Shown here piece after piece: positions 22,338-28,622 of a stretch of 28,622 nucleotides of DNA. Made by a program: the position numbers and the translations under genes. This DNA is from Thiocapsa sp. UBA6158 (GTDB lineage: Bacteria; Pseudomonadota; Gammaproteobacteria; Chromatiales; Chromatiaceae): contig NZ_DIUM01000099.1 of NCBI RefSeq assembly GCF_002423035.1, positions 1 to 28,622 of the forward strand. Reading direction: 5' to 3'. Under the pieces are notes generated by a model. It searched no databases. It was not told where the DNA came from and saw only the letters and a program-made list of their open reading frames with translations. How positions within the stretch are numbered: the stretch's first letter is position 1; each line of letters starts with the position of its first letter.

Positions 22338-23041
22338 TCCTGCTGCTGCACGGGTTCACCGGCAGCGGCGAGGACTGGTGGGCCTGTTGCCCGCACCTGA
22401 AGGAACGTGCGCTCGCCGTCGACCTGCCCGGACATGGCGCCGAGTCGGCGCCCGTTCGGTCTTTCTCTGAAAGCGTCGGCGACGTCCTAGGTGCGCTACC
22501 CGACGGTGTCGACGAGGTCGTCGGCTACTCCTTGGGCGGCCGTTTCGCGCTCGGCTTGATGGCGCTCGACCCCGAACGCTTTCGCCGTGCCACCATCATC
22601 TCCGCCCATCCGGGTCTCGAAGACGCATCGCAACGCGCGGATCGGCTCGCGGGTGATCGGGCGTGGATTCGAAGGCTCCTCGAGGACGGAATCGACGCCT
22701 TCGTCGACGCTTGGGAGTCACAACCCTTATTCGCGACGCAGGCCGGCTTGCCGAGCGCTGTGCTGGAGCAGCAGCGTCGGCGGCGCTTAGGCCAAAGCCC
22801 GACGGGGCTCGCGGCCTCTCTCGAGCAGCACGGACTCGCGCGCATGCCCAGCCTTTGGGAGCCGCTGACGGCCTTTCCCGGAGCGCTGAGCTGGATCGTC
22901 GGGTCTTCCGATGCGCGCTTTCTCGGAATCGCCCGGGAAGTCGTACGCCGGCGTCCCGCGACGCGACTGCATGTCCTGCCCGGCGTCGGCCATAATCCCC
23001 TACTCGAGTGCCCCGAGATTTTGAGCGATCTTTTGGTCTAA
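22334..23041 (+). CDS. menH: MenH-like alpha/beta hydrolase (SHCHC synthase family), probable CTG start
   Basis: The 235-aa protein is an alpha/beta hydrolase most like MenH, which eliminates pyruvate to form 2-succinyl-6-hydroxy-cyclohexadiene carboxylate in menaquinone synthesis. Features: LLHGFTGSGEDWW at the N terminus (oxyanion hole), nucleophile Ser in GYSLGGRFAL, Asp in GSSDARF and His in PGVGHNPLLE. No ATG, GTG or TTG stands near the conserved N terminus. CTG at 22334 lies 7 bases after GGAGG (22322-22326) and overlaps the folE2 stop (CTGA), so I take it as the start. The TAA stop is given by the degenerate arm of repeat copy 6. No other men genes are in the window, so the exact substrate is less certain than the fold. 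Confidence 0.82.
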   Translation: MILLLHGFTGSGEDWWACCPHLKERALAVDLPGHGAESAPVRSFSESVGDVLGALPDGVDEVVGYSLGGRFALGLMALDPERFRRATIISAHPGLEDASQRADRLAGDRAWIRRLLEDGIDAFVDAWESQPLFATQAGLPSAVLEQQRRRRLGQSPTGLAASLEQHGLARMPSLWEPLTAFPGALSWIVGSSDARFLGIAREVVRRRPATRLHVLPGVGHNPLLECPEILSDLLV

Positions 23042-23122
23042 TCCGCGTCTCACCGAGCTCGAGGACAACGCCAAAGCCAAACGCACAATGAAAATGACGC
23101 ATGTCGCTCTGGACGCGGTTTA
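23039..23122. repeat. 85-bp TRAACCGCGTC element, copy 6 (84 bp, one arm degenerate)
   Basis: Left arm TAATCCGCGTC (23039-23049, one mismatch) and right arm GACGCGGTTTA (23112-23122). The right 19 bases (23104-23122) equal those of copies 2 and 3. The left arm begins with the stop codon of the menH-like gene. Confidence 0.82.
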
Positions 23123-23243
23123 GAATCGCGTCTCCGGCGTCCGCCCCTGGATGCGGACCCGGACAGCCGATCGGGCTGGAAGCGACAGCACCTAAGGATC
23201 CCCGATCGAACCGACACCTCGACTCAAGCCGGAGGAGGCATCC

Positions 23244-23441
23244 ATGCAACAGACACCATCCGAGCCGCAACCGGCAGCACCCCTGTCCGGGCAAACGCCG
23301 GGAACCGACCATGTCCGATCCGAGGACAACAACCTGACCGTCATCCTGGGCGAATGGGGCTTCAAGGTCTTATTCGCTTTCCTGGGTGCCGCAGCGACGC
23401 TGCTCAGCCTGCTCGCACCGCGTCGGCGAGAGCGTTCCTGA
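23244..23441 (+). CDS. Small membrane protein of unknown function
   Basis: No family recognised. The 65-aa product has a Pro/Gln-rich hydrophilic N terminus (MQQTPSEPQPAAPLSG), one predicted membrane helix (about 38-58, WGFKVLFAFLGAAATLLSLL) and a basic end (APRRRERS), consistent with a single-pass protein. A very strong ribosome binding site (GGAGGAGG) ends 6 bases before the ATG, which supports it as a real gene. The gap of about 120 bases from repeat copy 6 could hold its promoter. Confidence 0.65.
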   Translation: MQQTPSEPQPAAPLSGQTPGTDHVRSEDNNLTVILGEWGFKVLFAFLGAAATLLSLLAPRRRERS

Positions 23442-23762
23442 GCGACCTACTCAGGGCGATCGCCGGCGGCGCATGGCGCCGCTCTATGTTGCAAGCGCGT
23501 TGAAGAATCCGTCGAAGCGCGCGATGAGACCGGGCCTCCAAAACCCGTCGTCGACACGGATTTTCCGCTCGACAAACGCAAGGTGATCCCGGCATCCTTT
23601 GCTCCTCACAAACACCTGCTATGTTTCTGATCAAAACGGGTGTCACCCAGAGCGCCTATCGCCGGATCAGGCTTCGACCGCATCTTCGCGATCAACGCCT
23701 CCCTTCACACACCCGGGGTGTCTTGAACACGCCTCAATCGCTGCGGCGTCGTGACGAATACG
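23442..23762. other. Intergenic stretch, nothing recognised
   Basis: About 320 bases between the small membrane protein and the YkgJ-like gene contain only short Arg/Ser-rich frames without family features. A hairpin-like word GGCGGCGCATGGCGCCGC (23466-23483) lies shortly after the small gene's stop and might end its transcript. Confidence 0.35.
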
Positions 23763-24116
23763 ATGATCGAGGATGCCCGAAAGACCCACGGCCATGCCAC
23801 CTCCAGCGCCAACGCCGACTCGGCGTGCGTGAAGACCGAGGCCGAGACCGACCCGATTCTCGCCGCCTCGGTGACCTGCGAGACATGCGCCGCCAACTGC
23901 TGTCGTTTGGAGGTCTGGTGTCTCACCGACACCGGTGTCCCCGGCCATCTCACCGTCACCGACCACTTCGGCCGTACCCTGATGGACCGGCTCGACGACG
24001 GCTGGTGCGCGGCACTGGACCGCGACACCCTGCTGTGCCGAATCTACGCGCAGCGGCCCTTGGTGTGTCGCGAGCTGGAGGTCGGCAGTCCCGAATGTCT
24101 CGCCGAGCGCGGTTAG
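23763..24116 (+). CDS. YkgJ family cysteine-cluster protein
   Basis: The 117-aa protein carries a Cys cluster of the YkgJ/Fli-type CxxCxxxCC family: VTCETCAANCCRLEVWC near residues 37-53, then GWCAALDRDTLLCRIYAQRPLVCREL and a last Cys (PECLAERG). These proteins are suspected to bind a zinc or iron-sulfur centre; their role is unknown. ATG at 23763 is used, with an in-frame GTG at 23751 as an alternative; neither has a clear ribosome binding site. The first ~35 residues are variable. It stands alone between intergenic gaps. Confidence 0.8.
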   Translation: MIEDARKTHGHATSSANADSACVKTEAETDPILAASVTCETCAANCCRLEVWCLTDTGVPGHLTVTDHFGRTLMDRLDDGWCAALDRDTLLCRIYAQRPLVCRELEVGSPECLAERG

Positions 24117-24285
24117 GACCCCGGCGCTCGCGCTCCCGACGAGATCGACAGGCCGGCGCGCCGGGCTCCCCATGCAGCAAGCGCTGCATCCGAGACGACG
24201 ATCATGCGATCATTCAACCTTTGCCGCCGGATGAGCGTGGGCGCATCCAGGACGGCTAGCCTTCGCTCGGGTCGAGAGAGTCCAG

Positions 24286-24909
24286 ATGGCACAACAACTG
24301 ATCAAGGTTCCGCCGACCAAGAACACACTCCTGCGCTTGAAGAAGCAGGAGAAGTTTCTCGAGGAAGGCCACGACCTGCTCGAACGCAAGCGCGAGCTGT
24401 TGACGCGCCTCGTCTACGAGCGCATCGGCGAGTACCGGCGGCTGCGAGAGGCATCCGAAACGGCCCTCGCCGAGGCTTACCGCTGTCTGAGCATCACCCA
24501 TCTGCGCATGGGCAGCCGCGGGATCCACCAAGCCGCGCTCGGCTCGGAGCTGGCGCTGACGGTCGACATCCTGCCGCGCCGCGCGCTCGGCGTTGAATAT
24601 CCTGCGGTCACCAGCGAGCGCATCCCGCTCAAGCCGGTCGGTCTCCTGGGGACGGACGCGAGCTTCGACACCACCCGCGAGAACCTCGCCAACGCCTGCG
24701 TGCTGCTCGCCCGTCTCGCCGAGGTCGAAACCGCACTGCACCGCCTGATGGAAGAGCAACGCAAGGCTCAGAAGCGGGTCAACGCGCTCAAGTACAATAT
24801 CATTCCGCTCTATCGGCGGACGATCCACTTCATCCAATCCTCGCTCGAAGAAGAAGAGCGCAACACACTCTTCCAGGTCAAGTTGCTGCGGCAACGGGCC
24901 GAGGCCTGA
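24286..24909 (+). CDS. V-type ATP synthase subunit D-like protein
   Basis: The 207-aa protein is recognisable as the central-stalk D subunit of V/A-type ATPases. Its N-terminal PTKNTLLRLKKQEKFLEEGHDLLERKRELL and C-terminal helix RVNALKYNIIPLYRRTIHFIQSSLEEEERN...FQVKLLRQ form the long antiparallel coiled coil of the rotor shaft. No other V-ATPase subunit (A, B, C, E, F, I or K) is nearby. Instead it heads a three-gene set with a tiny membrane protein (16-base gap) and an XpaC-like protein (19-base gap). GAGAGAG precedes the ATG. It may serve a V-ATPase encoded elsewhere, or be a repurposed shaft protein. Confidence 0.88.
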   Translation: MAQQLIKVPPTKNTLLRLKKQEKFLEEGHDLLERKRELLTRLVYERIGEYRRLREASETALAEAYRCLSITHLRMGSRGIHQAALGSELALTVDILPRRALGVEYPAVTSERIPLKPVGLLGTDASFDTTRENLANACVLLARLAEVETALHRLMEEQRKAQKRVNALKYNIIPLYRRTIHFIQSSLEEEERNTLFQVKLLRQRAEA

Positions 24910-24925
24910 GGAGCGGCCCGACGCG

Positions 24926-25072
24926 ATGCCCGACTTTCCGCGCAAGGTACTGGGTTTGCTCTTGATCCTGGCCGCCGTCGGCGTCGCCTCCTGGCAGGCA
25001 CTAGCGGTCTCCTGCTCGTCGCCTGCGGCTGCCGCTGCCGAGACCGCACGGCAGGCCGCTCAGTCTCGCTGA
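24926..25072 (+). CDS. Tiny membrane or secreted protein in V-ATPase D/XpaC cluster
   Basis: This 48-aa reading frame encodes MPDFPRKVLG, a hydrophobic helix (about 9-29, LGLLLILAAVGVASWQALAV), a Cys and an Ala-rich tail. It looks like a single-pass membrane peptide or a short signal-anchored protein. It fits neatly between the D-subunit gene and the XpaC-like gene with short gaps, and GAGGAG lies about 12 bases before the ATG, slightly far. No family recognised; it could be a chance frame, but the layout favours a gene. Confidence 0.55.
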   Translation: MPDFPRKVLGLLLILAAVGVASWQALAVSCSSPAAAAAETARQAAQSR

Positions 25073-25091
25073 TGCCTCGGGAGACCCGTCC

Positions 25092-26006
25092 ATGATCCGC
25101 GTGCTTGCGCTGGTCGCGATCCTCACGGCGATCGCCATCCTGATCCTGGTCGTCCGCTCCAAGCTCCTCGGCAGCCGTGAAGAGCAGCGTCCGATCCCGG
25201 ATCAGCCGAGCCCGGCAAAGGGCCTCTTGATGTTCCTGCTGACGCTGCCGGTCTTGGTTGCCGCGATCATCGCCATGGCGCGCGGGCTCTTGATGCCGAT
25301 GATCGGCAACGCCGTCGGTTACGGTCTGCTGCTGGGCGGGGCTTGGTTGCTGTGGCGCGGGTTGGTCGCGGAAGCCGCCTACGCGCACCGTCTCGTCGCC
25401 AAGACGCCTTGGCCGCTCAAGACGGTCGGCGGCGGCCTGATCGGCTTGGGAACAGGCCTGACCGCCTGGCTCGGTGTCGGGCACCATCCGGGCATCGCCT
25501 TCGCCTTCGGGCTCGTGGCCCTGCTCGGGTGTCGGCTCTTCTACGGGACCGATCCAGTTGAAGCCAAGCGCGTGACGGCCGCCTCCGGGCTCGACACCAC
25601 GGATCAGGTGCTTGCCGCCTTGACGCAAGCCGAGCGCTCGATCGCCGCGGTCGAGCAGTCGAGCCGCGACATCCGACAACCCGAGCTGAATCAACGGCTG
25701 CGGCGCGTCGCCGCGCTCGCCCGCGAGATCCTGACCTTGCTGGAAGAGGATCCGCGGGACCTGCGCCGTGCCCGCAAGTTTCTGAACATTTATCTGGACG
25801 GCGTGCAGCGTGTCGTCGAAGGCTACGCAAGGACGCACCAACGCGCCGCCTCGCCGGATCTCGACGCCAATTTCCGTCGTGTTCTGACGAGCATCGAGGA
25901 GGTGTTTCAGGAGCAACGCCGCAAGCTCTTGGAGTCCGACATCATGGACCTGGATGTGCAGATCGAGGTGTTGACGAGCCAGTTGAGGCGCGAAGGGCTC
26001 TTATGA
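25092..26006 (+). CDS. XpaC-like membrane protein (5-bromo-4-chloroindolyl phosphate hydrolysis family)
   Basis: The 304-aa protein has an N-terminal membrane helix (about 3-22), two or three further hydrophobic segments between 45 and 150, and a soluble helical C-terminal half. The latter, with LRRVAALAREILTLLEEDPRDLRRARKFLNIYLDGVQRVVEGYA and EQRRKLLESDIMDLDVQIEVL, matches the XpaC family, which is often encoded next to TelA-like toxic-anion-resistance genes. No telA is present here. The biochemical role of XpaC is unclear. A GGGAG ribosome binding site precedes the ATG. The stop TGA at 26004-26006 is part of a repeat arm. Confidence 0.8.
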   Translation: MIRVLALVAILTAIAILILVVRSKLLGSREEQRPIPDQPSPAKGLLMFLLTLPVLVAAIIAMARGLLMPMIGNAVGYGLLLGGAWLLWRGLVAEAAYAHRLVAKTPWPLKTVGGGLIGLGTGLTAWLGVGHHPGIAFAFGLVALLGCRLFYGTDPVEAKRVTAASGLDTTDQVLAALTQAERSIAAVEQSSRDIRQPELNQRLRRVAALAREILTLLEEDPRDLRRARKFLNIYLDGVQRVVEGYARTHQRAASPDLDANFRRVLTSIEEVFQEQRRKLLESDIMDLDVQIEVLTSQLRREGLL

Positions 26007-26102
26007 ACCGCGTCGAATGAACCGCGTCGAGGAGCGATCCTGAAACGTCGATGCGCTAAGCAGCGTTACTGCATTCCAAAAAGGTCGAGGCGACGCGGTT
26101 CA
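26004..26102. repeat. 85-bp TRAACCGCGTC element, copy 7, with duplicated left arm
   Basis: The element proper spans 26018-26102 (arms TGAACCGCGTC and GACGCGGTTCA, perfect). A second, directly repeated left arm (TGAACCGCGTCGA at 26004) precedes it, so the arm occurs in tandem with a 14-bp period. The outer copy contains the XpaC gene stop codon. Confidence 0.88.
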
Positions 26103-26176
26103 GAGGGTAAAGGCGACAGAGGAAAGACGTATCGGCCGCCGGGGGCAGGCACTCCCTAAGCCGGTTATTCATTATT

Positions 26177-26260
26177 TAGACCGCGTCACCGAAGCCCTCT
26201 TTGGCTCACCTCGGGTTCAGTCTGGACTGTAACCTCTCGAGTCACTCCGGACGCGGTCTA
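26177..26260. repeat. 85-bp TRAACCGCGTC element, copy 8 (84 bp, variant arms)
   Basis: Arms TAGACCGCGTC (26177-26187) and GACGCGGTCTA (26250-26260) are perfectly complementary while sharing an A-to-G change from the consensus. The right arm encodes the final residues of TcdA (IRPRPE), whose stop at 26242-26244 lies inside the element. Confidence 0.88.
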
Positions 26261-27066
26261 ATCGCCATCTCGATCACCCTCGCTACGGCGGCGAACCCGA
26301 ACGTCGCTGTCACGAAGCTGGCTGACCCGTAGCCGAGTCGACAGTCGAGCGAGACGCCGCTGATGCCGGGCTTTTGGTGGCCGACACAGCCATCCGCCTG
26401 CGGATAGACCGGCTGCTCCAGCGAGTAGACGCAGTCGACCTTGAAACGCCGTTTCGGGTCACGCGGAAACCCATAAACCTCCCGCAACCGGCGCCGCACT
26501 TTCGAGGCCAAGGGGTCGTGCTCCGTGAGGGTCAGATCGGCCACCCTGACCGCGGTCGGGTCGCGCCGCCCGCCCGCACCCCCGGTCGTAACGATGGGGA
26601 TCTTGTGCGCCTTGCAGTGTGCAATCATCGCCGCCTTGAAACGGATGCTGTCGATCGCGTCGATGACCGCGTCATAGCCGCGGCTCAGATACGCCTCGAG
26701 TGTCCGATCGGTGATGAAATCGCGGATCGGCTCGCACCGGCAGAGCGGATGGATGTCGCGGATGCGTTCGGCCATCACCTCGACCTTCGCCCGATCGAAC
26801 TGGCTGGTCATGGCATGGCTCTGGCGGTTCACATTGCCCGCCTCGATGGTATCGTCGTCGATCAGGGTCATGGCGCCGACCCCGGTTCGCGCGAGCGCCT
26901 CCGCCGCCCAAGATCCCACCCCGCCGACGCCGACGACACAAACATGCAGCTCGGCAATCCGCGCGCTCTCCGCCGCCCCGTAGAGCCGAGCGATCCCGCC
27001 GAAACGCGCCTCGCGCCCCGAAGAAAGTTCGGTAGCAGGCCGCCCGAGAGTGTCTGATCGTTCCAT
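26242..27066 (-). CDS. tcdA: tRNA threonylcarbamoyladenosine dehydratase TcdA
   Basis: TcdA (CsdL) is an E1-like enzyme that uses ATP to cyclise t6A to ct6A at position 37 of ANN-decoding tRNAs. The 274-aa protein contains RFGGIARLYG, the nucleotide-binding VCVVGVGGVGSWAAEALARTGVG, IDDDTIEAGNVNRQSHA, IDAIDSIRFKAAMIAHC and a conserved region GGAGGRRDPTAVRVADLTLTEHDPLA. Family members often work with a SufE/CsdE-like sulfur acceptor; the SufSE fusion at 6148-7902 is a possible partner. A GAGGAT word precedes the ATG at 27066. The C terminus is formed by repeat copy 8. Confidence 0.95.
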   Translation of the reverse strand: MERSDTLGRPATELSSGREARFGGIARLYGAAESARIAELHVCVVGVGGVGSWAAEALARTGVGAMTLIDDDTIEAGNVNRQSHAMTSQFDRAKVEVMAERIRDIHPLCRCEPIRDFITDRTLEAYLSRGYDAVIDAIDSIRFKAAMIAHCKAHKIPIVTTGGAGGRRDPTAVRVADLTLTEHDPLASKVRRRLREVYGFPRDPKRRFKVDCVYSLEQPVYPQADGCVGHQKPGISGVSLDCRLGYGSASFVTATFGFAAVARVIEMAIRPRPE

Positions 27067-27173
27067 CGCAGCATCATCCTCGATCTATGCCCGGACTGAA
27101 AGCGTCCGCACAAATCGCCCCCGAGCCTTAACCCGCAACCCAACACCACAGCTTTCCGAATCTCCTAATCTCC

Positions 27174-27271
27174 TGAACCGCGTCCCCCGACAGCCCTTGA
27201 GAAACACGAGGTCGAAATCACCCATAACGGATCGGAGGACTCCGGACGCGGTTCAGCAGCGGTTCAGCAGC
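27174..27271. repeat. 85-bp TRAACCGCGTC element, copy 9 (82 bp) with duplicated right arm end
   Basis: Perfect 12-bp arms TGAACCGCGTCC (27174-27185) and GGACGCGGTTCA (27244-27255). Beyond the right arm the 11-base word GGTTCAGCAGC occurs twice in tandem (27250-27260, 27261-27271). It stops 2 bases before the -35 box of groESL. Confidence 0.88.
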
Positions 27272-27273
27272 GC

Positions 27274-27301
27274 TTGACATCCCGGGATTTTTCTCTAGAT
27301 T
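27274..27301 (+). promoter_or_regulatory. Sigma70-like promoter of groES-groEL
   Basis: TTGACA (27274-27279) and TAGATT (27296-27301) are 16 bases apart, immediately before the CIRCE operator. A heat-shock sigma32 pattern (CTTGAAA / CCCCAT) is not evident, so regulation appears to be mainly by HrcA repression. Confidence 0.7.
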
Positions 27302-27302
27302 G

Positions 27303-27329
27303 TTAGCACTCGATCCGGCCGAGTGCTAA
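27303..27329. promoter_or_regulatory. CIRCE operator (HrcA binding site)
   Basis: A perfect TTAGCACTC-N9-GAGTGCTAA inverted repeat, the exact CIRCE consensus. It lies just downstream of the -10 box and 55 bases before groES, so HrcA would block transcription until heat shock titrates GroEL. Confidence 0.97.
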
Positions 27330-27384
27330 CAGCCCGTCGAGATCGCGAACTTTCAGTTTCTTCGCTCAAGGAGTCACGTCGTTT

Positions 27385-27672
27385 ATGAACCTACGTCCTT
27401 TGCATGACCGTGTCGTCGTTCGCCGCAAGGAGGAGGAGCGCACCTCCGCCGGTGGAATCCTGATCCCGGACTCGGCGGCCGAGAAGCCGATCGAAGGCGA
27501 GGTCATCGCCGTCGGCAACGGCAAGTTGCTGGACAGCGGCGACGTCCGCCGCCTGGATGTGAAGGTCGGCGACCGCGTGTTGTTCGGCAAGTATTCAGGC
27601 ACCGAGGTCAAGCTCTCCGAGGAGAAGCTGCTGGTGATGCGCGAAGACGACATCCTGGGCGTCATCGAATAG
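27385..27672 (+). CDS. groES: Co-chaperonin GroES
   Basis: GroES is the heptameric lid of the GroEL folding chamber. The 95-aa protein is full length: MNLRPLHDRVVVRRKEEERTSAGGILIPDSAAEKP (mobile loop around residues 18-32), then GEVIAVGNGK and GDRVLFGKYSGTEVKL, ending LVMREDDILGVIE. AAGGAG lies 11 bases before the ATG. It is the first gene of the CIRCE-controlled operon; groEL follows after 58 bases. Confidence 0.98.
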   Translation: MNLRPLHDRVVVRRKEEERTSAGGILIPDSAAEKPIEGEVIAVGNGKLLDSGDVRRLDVKVGDRVLFGKYSGTEVKLSEEKLLVMREDDILGVIE

Positions 27673-27730
27673 CGGATAACCGCCCGCGTCCACCACATTC
27701 CCCATTTCGCTTTACCGAGGCAAGCAATCC

Positions 27731-28622
27731 ATGAGTGCAAAACAGATTTCCTTCAGCGAGCAAGCCCGTGTCCGAATGCTCCGCGGCGTGGACATCCTCG
27801 CCAACGCGGTCAAGGTCACCCTGGGTCCGAAGGGCCGCAACGTCGTCATCGAGAAGTCTTGGGGCGCCCCGACCGTCACCAAAGACGGCGTCTCCGTGGC
27901 CAAGGCGATCGAGCTCAAAGACAAGCTCGAAAATATGGGCGCCCAGATGGTGAAAGAGGTCGCGTCCAAGACCTCCGACATCGCCGGCGACGGCACCACC
28001 ACTGCCACCGTGCTGGCCCAGGCCATGGTCCGCGAGGGCCTCAAGGCCGTCGCCGCCGGCATGAACCCGATGGACATCAAGCGCGGCATCGACAAGGCTG
28101 TCGAGGCGTCCGTCACCGAGCTCAAGACGCTCTCGCGTCCCTGCTCGACCAACAAGGAGATCGCCCAAGTCGGCACCATCTCGGCCAATTCGGACGCCTC
28201 GATCGGCCAGATCATCGCCGAGGCGATGGAGAAGGTCGGCAAGGAAGGCGTCATCACGGTCGAGGAAGGCAAGTCGCTGCAAAACGAGCTTGAACTGGTG
28301 GAGGGCATGCAGTTCGACCGTGGTTATCTCTCGCCCTACTTCATCAACAACCAGCAGAGCCAGAAGGCCGAGCTGGATGCGCCCTACATCCTGCTTTACG
28401 ACAAGAAGATCTCCAACATCCGTGACCTGCTCCCCGTACTGGAGGCCGTCGCCAAGGCCGGTAAGCCGCTGCTGATCGTCGCCGAAGATGTCGAGGGCGA
28501 GGCGCTGGCGACACTGGTGGTCAACAAGCTGCGCGGCGGCCTGAAGGTCGCGGCGGTCAAGGCGCCGGGCTTCGGCGATCGCCGCAAGGCGATGCTGGAA
28601 GACATCGCCATCCTGACCGGCG
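27731..28622 (+). CDS. groEL: Chaperonin GroEL (partial, runs off window)
   Basis: The window holds the first ~297 residues of GroEL, the ATP-dependent folding chamber. The reading frame is open to the last base. Landmarks: MSAKQISFSEQARVRMLRGV, VKVTLGPKGRNVVIEKSWGAP, the ATP-binding segment DGVSVAKAIELKD and AGDGTTTATVLAQAM, then the apical domain region VEGMQFDRGYLSPYFINN and KAPGFGDRRKAMLEDIAILTG. GAGG lies about 12 bases before the ATG at 27731. It is cotranscribed with groES; the 3' end is outside the window. Confidence 0.98.
   Translation, partial: MSAKQISFSEQARVRMLRGVDILANAVKVTLGPKGRNVVIEKSWGAPTVTKDGVSVAKAIELKDKLENMGAQMVKEVASKTSDIAGDGTTTATVLAQAMVREGLKAVAAGMNPMDIKRGIDKAVEASVTELKTLSRPCSTNKEIAQVGTISANSDASIGQIIAEAMEKVGKEGVITVEEGKSLQNELELVEGMQFDRGYLSPYFINNQQSQKAELDAPYILLYDKKISNIRDLLPVLEAVAKAGKPLLIVAEDVEGEALATLVVNKLRGGLKVAAVKAPGFGDRRKAMLEDIAILTG

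Overview
The window looks like chromosome of a GC-rich, phototrophic purple sulfur gammaproteobacterium (Chromatiaceae; a Thiocapsa/Thiocystis-like genus is my guess). The evidence is a light-harvesting LH2 operon under a paired PpsR/CrtJ-type operator, combined with gammaproteobacterial housekeeping genes (ParE, XseB-IspA, GltX, GroESL, TcdA, QueC/D/E). No tRNA, rRNA, CRISPR array, transposase or prophage gene was found.

Layout. 1-1148 (minus): a cell-edge fatty-acid-hydroxylase gene with an in-frame TGA, overlapped by a TIGR04283-type glycosyltransferase. 1231-3661 (minus): a tightly overlapping queuosine operon queC-queD-queE, in which QueD is a triple PTPS-domain protein. 3726-4100 (minus): a PilZ protein. 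4540-5701 (minus): LH2 operon pucB-pucA-pucB-pucA with promoter and operators; one alpha subunit has a long Ala/Pro/Glu tail built from a 33-bp repeat. 5731-6147: two inverted arrays of heptanucleotide repeats. 6148-10913 (minus): sufS-sufE fusion, glgA, gltX. 11057-14827 (plus): Mth938-like gene, an anchored hypothetical protein, and an NMT1/ThiY/SsuA-type ABC importer. 14911-19926 (minus): GNAT, FIST, parE and a split Phd/VapC toxin-antitoxin pair. 20183-23041 (plus): xseB-ispA, folE2, menH-like. 23244-26006 (plus): a small membrane protein, a YkgJ-like Cys-cluster protein, and an orphan V-ATPase subunit D with a mini membrane protein and an XpaC-like protein. 26242-27066 (minus): tcdA. 27274-end (plus): CIRCE-controlled groES-groEL, with groEL running off the window.

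The most unusual signal is a family of nine 82-85 bp elements between 11.4 and 27.3 kb. Each is bounded by an 11-12 bp inverted repeat, consensus TRAACCGCGTC...GACGCGGTTYA. They sit flush against genes: several supply the stop codon or last codons of the neighbouring gene, others abut start codons, and two lie between the antitoxin and toxin genes. Arms covary (CGTC/GACG to CGCC/GGCG; AAACC/GGTTT to AGACC/GGTCT), and three copies share internal sequence, so this looks like a real dispersed, structured repeat, probably REP/MITE-like. No named family was recognised.

Functional links: folE2 provides the GTP cyclohydrolase step that feeds QueD/QueE/QueC; ispA supplies prenyl diphosphates for bacteriochlorophyll, carotenoid and quinone; SufSE supplies sulfur for Fe-S clusters (QueE is an Fe-S enzyme).
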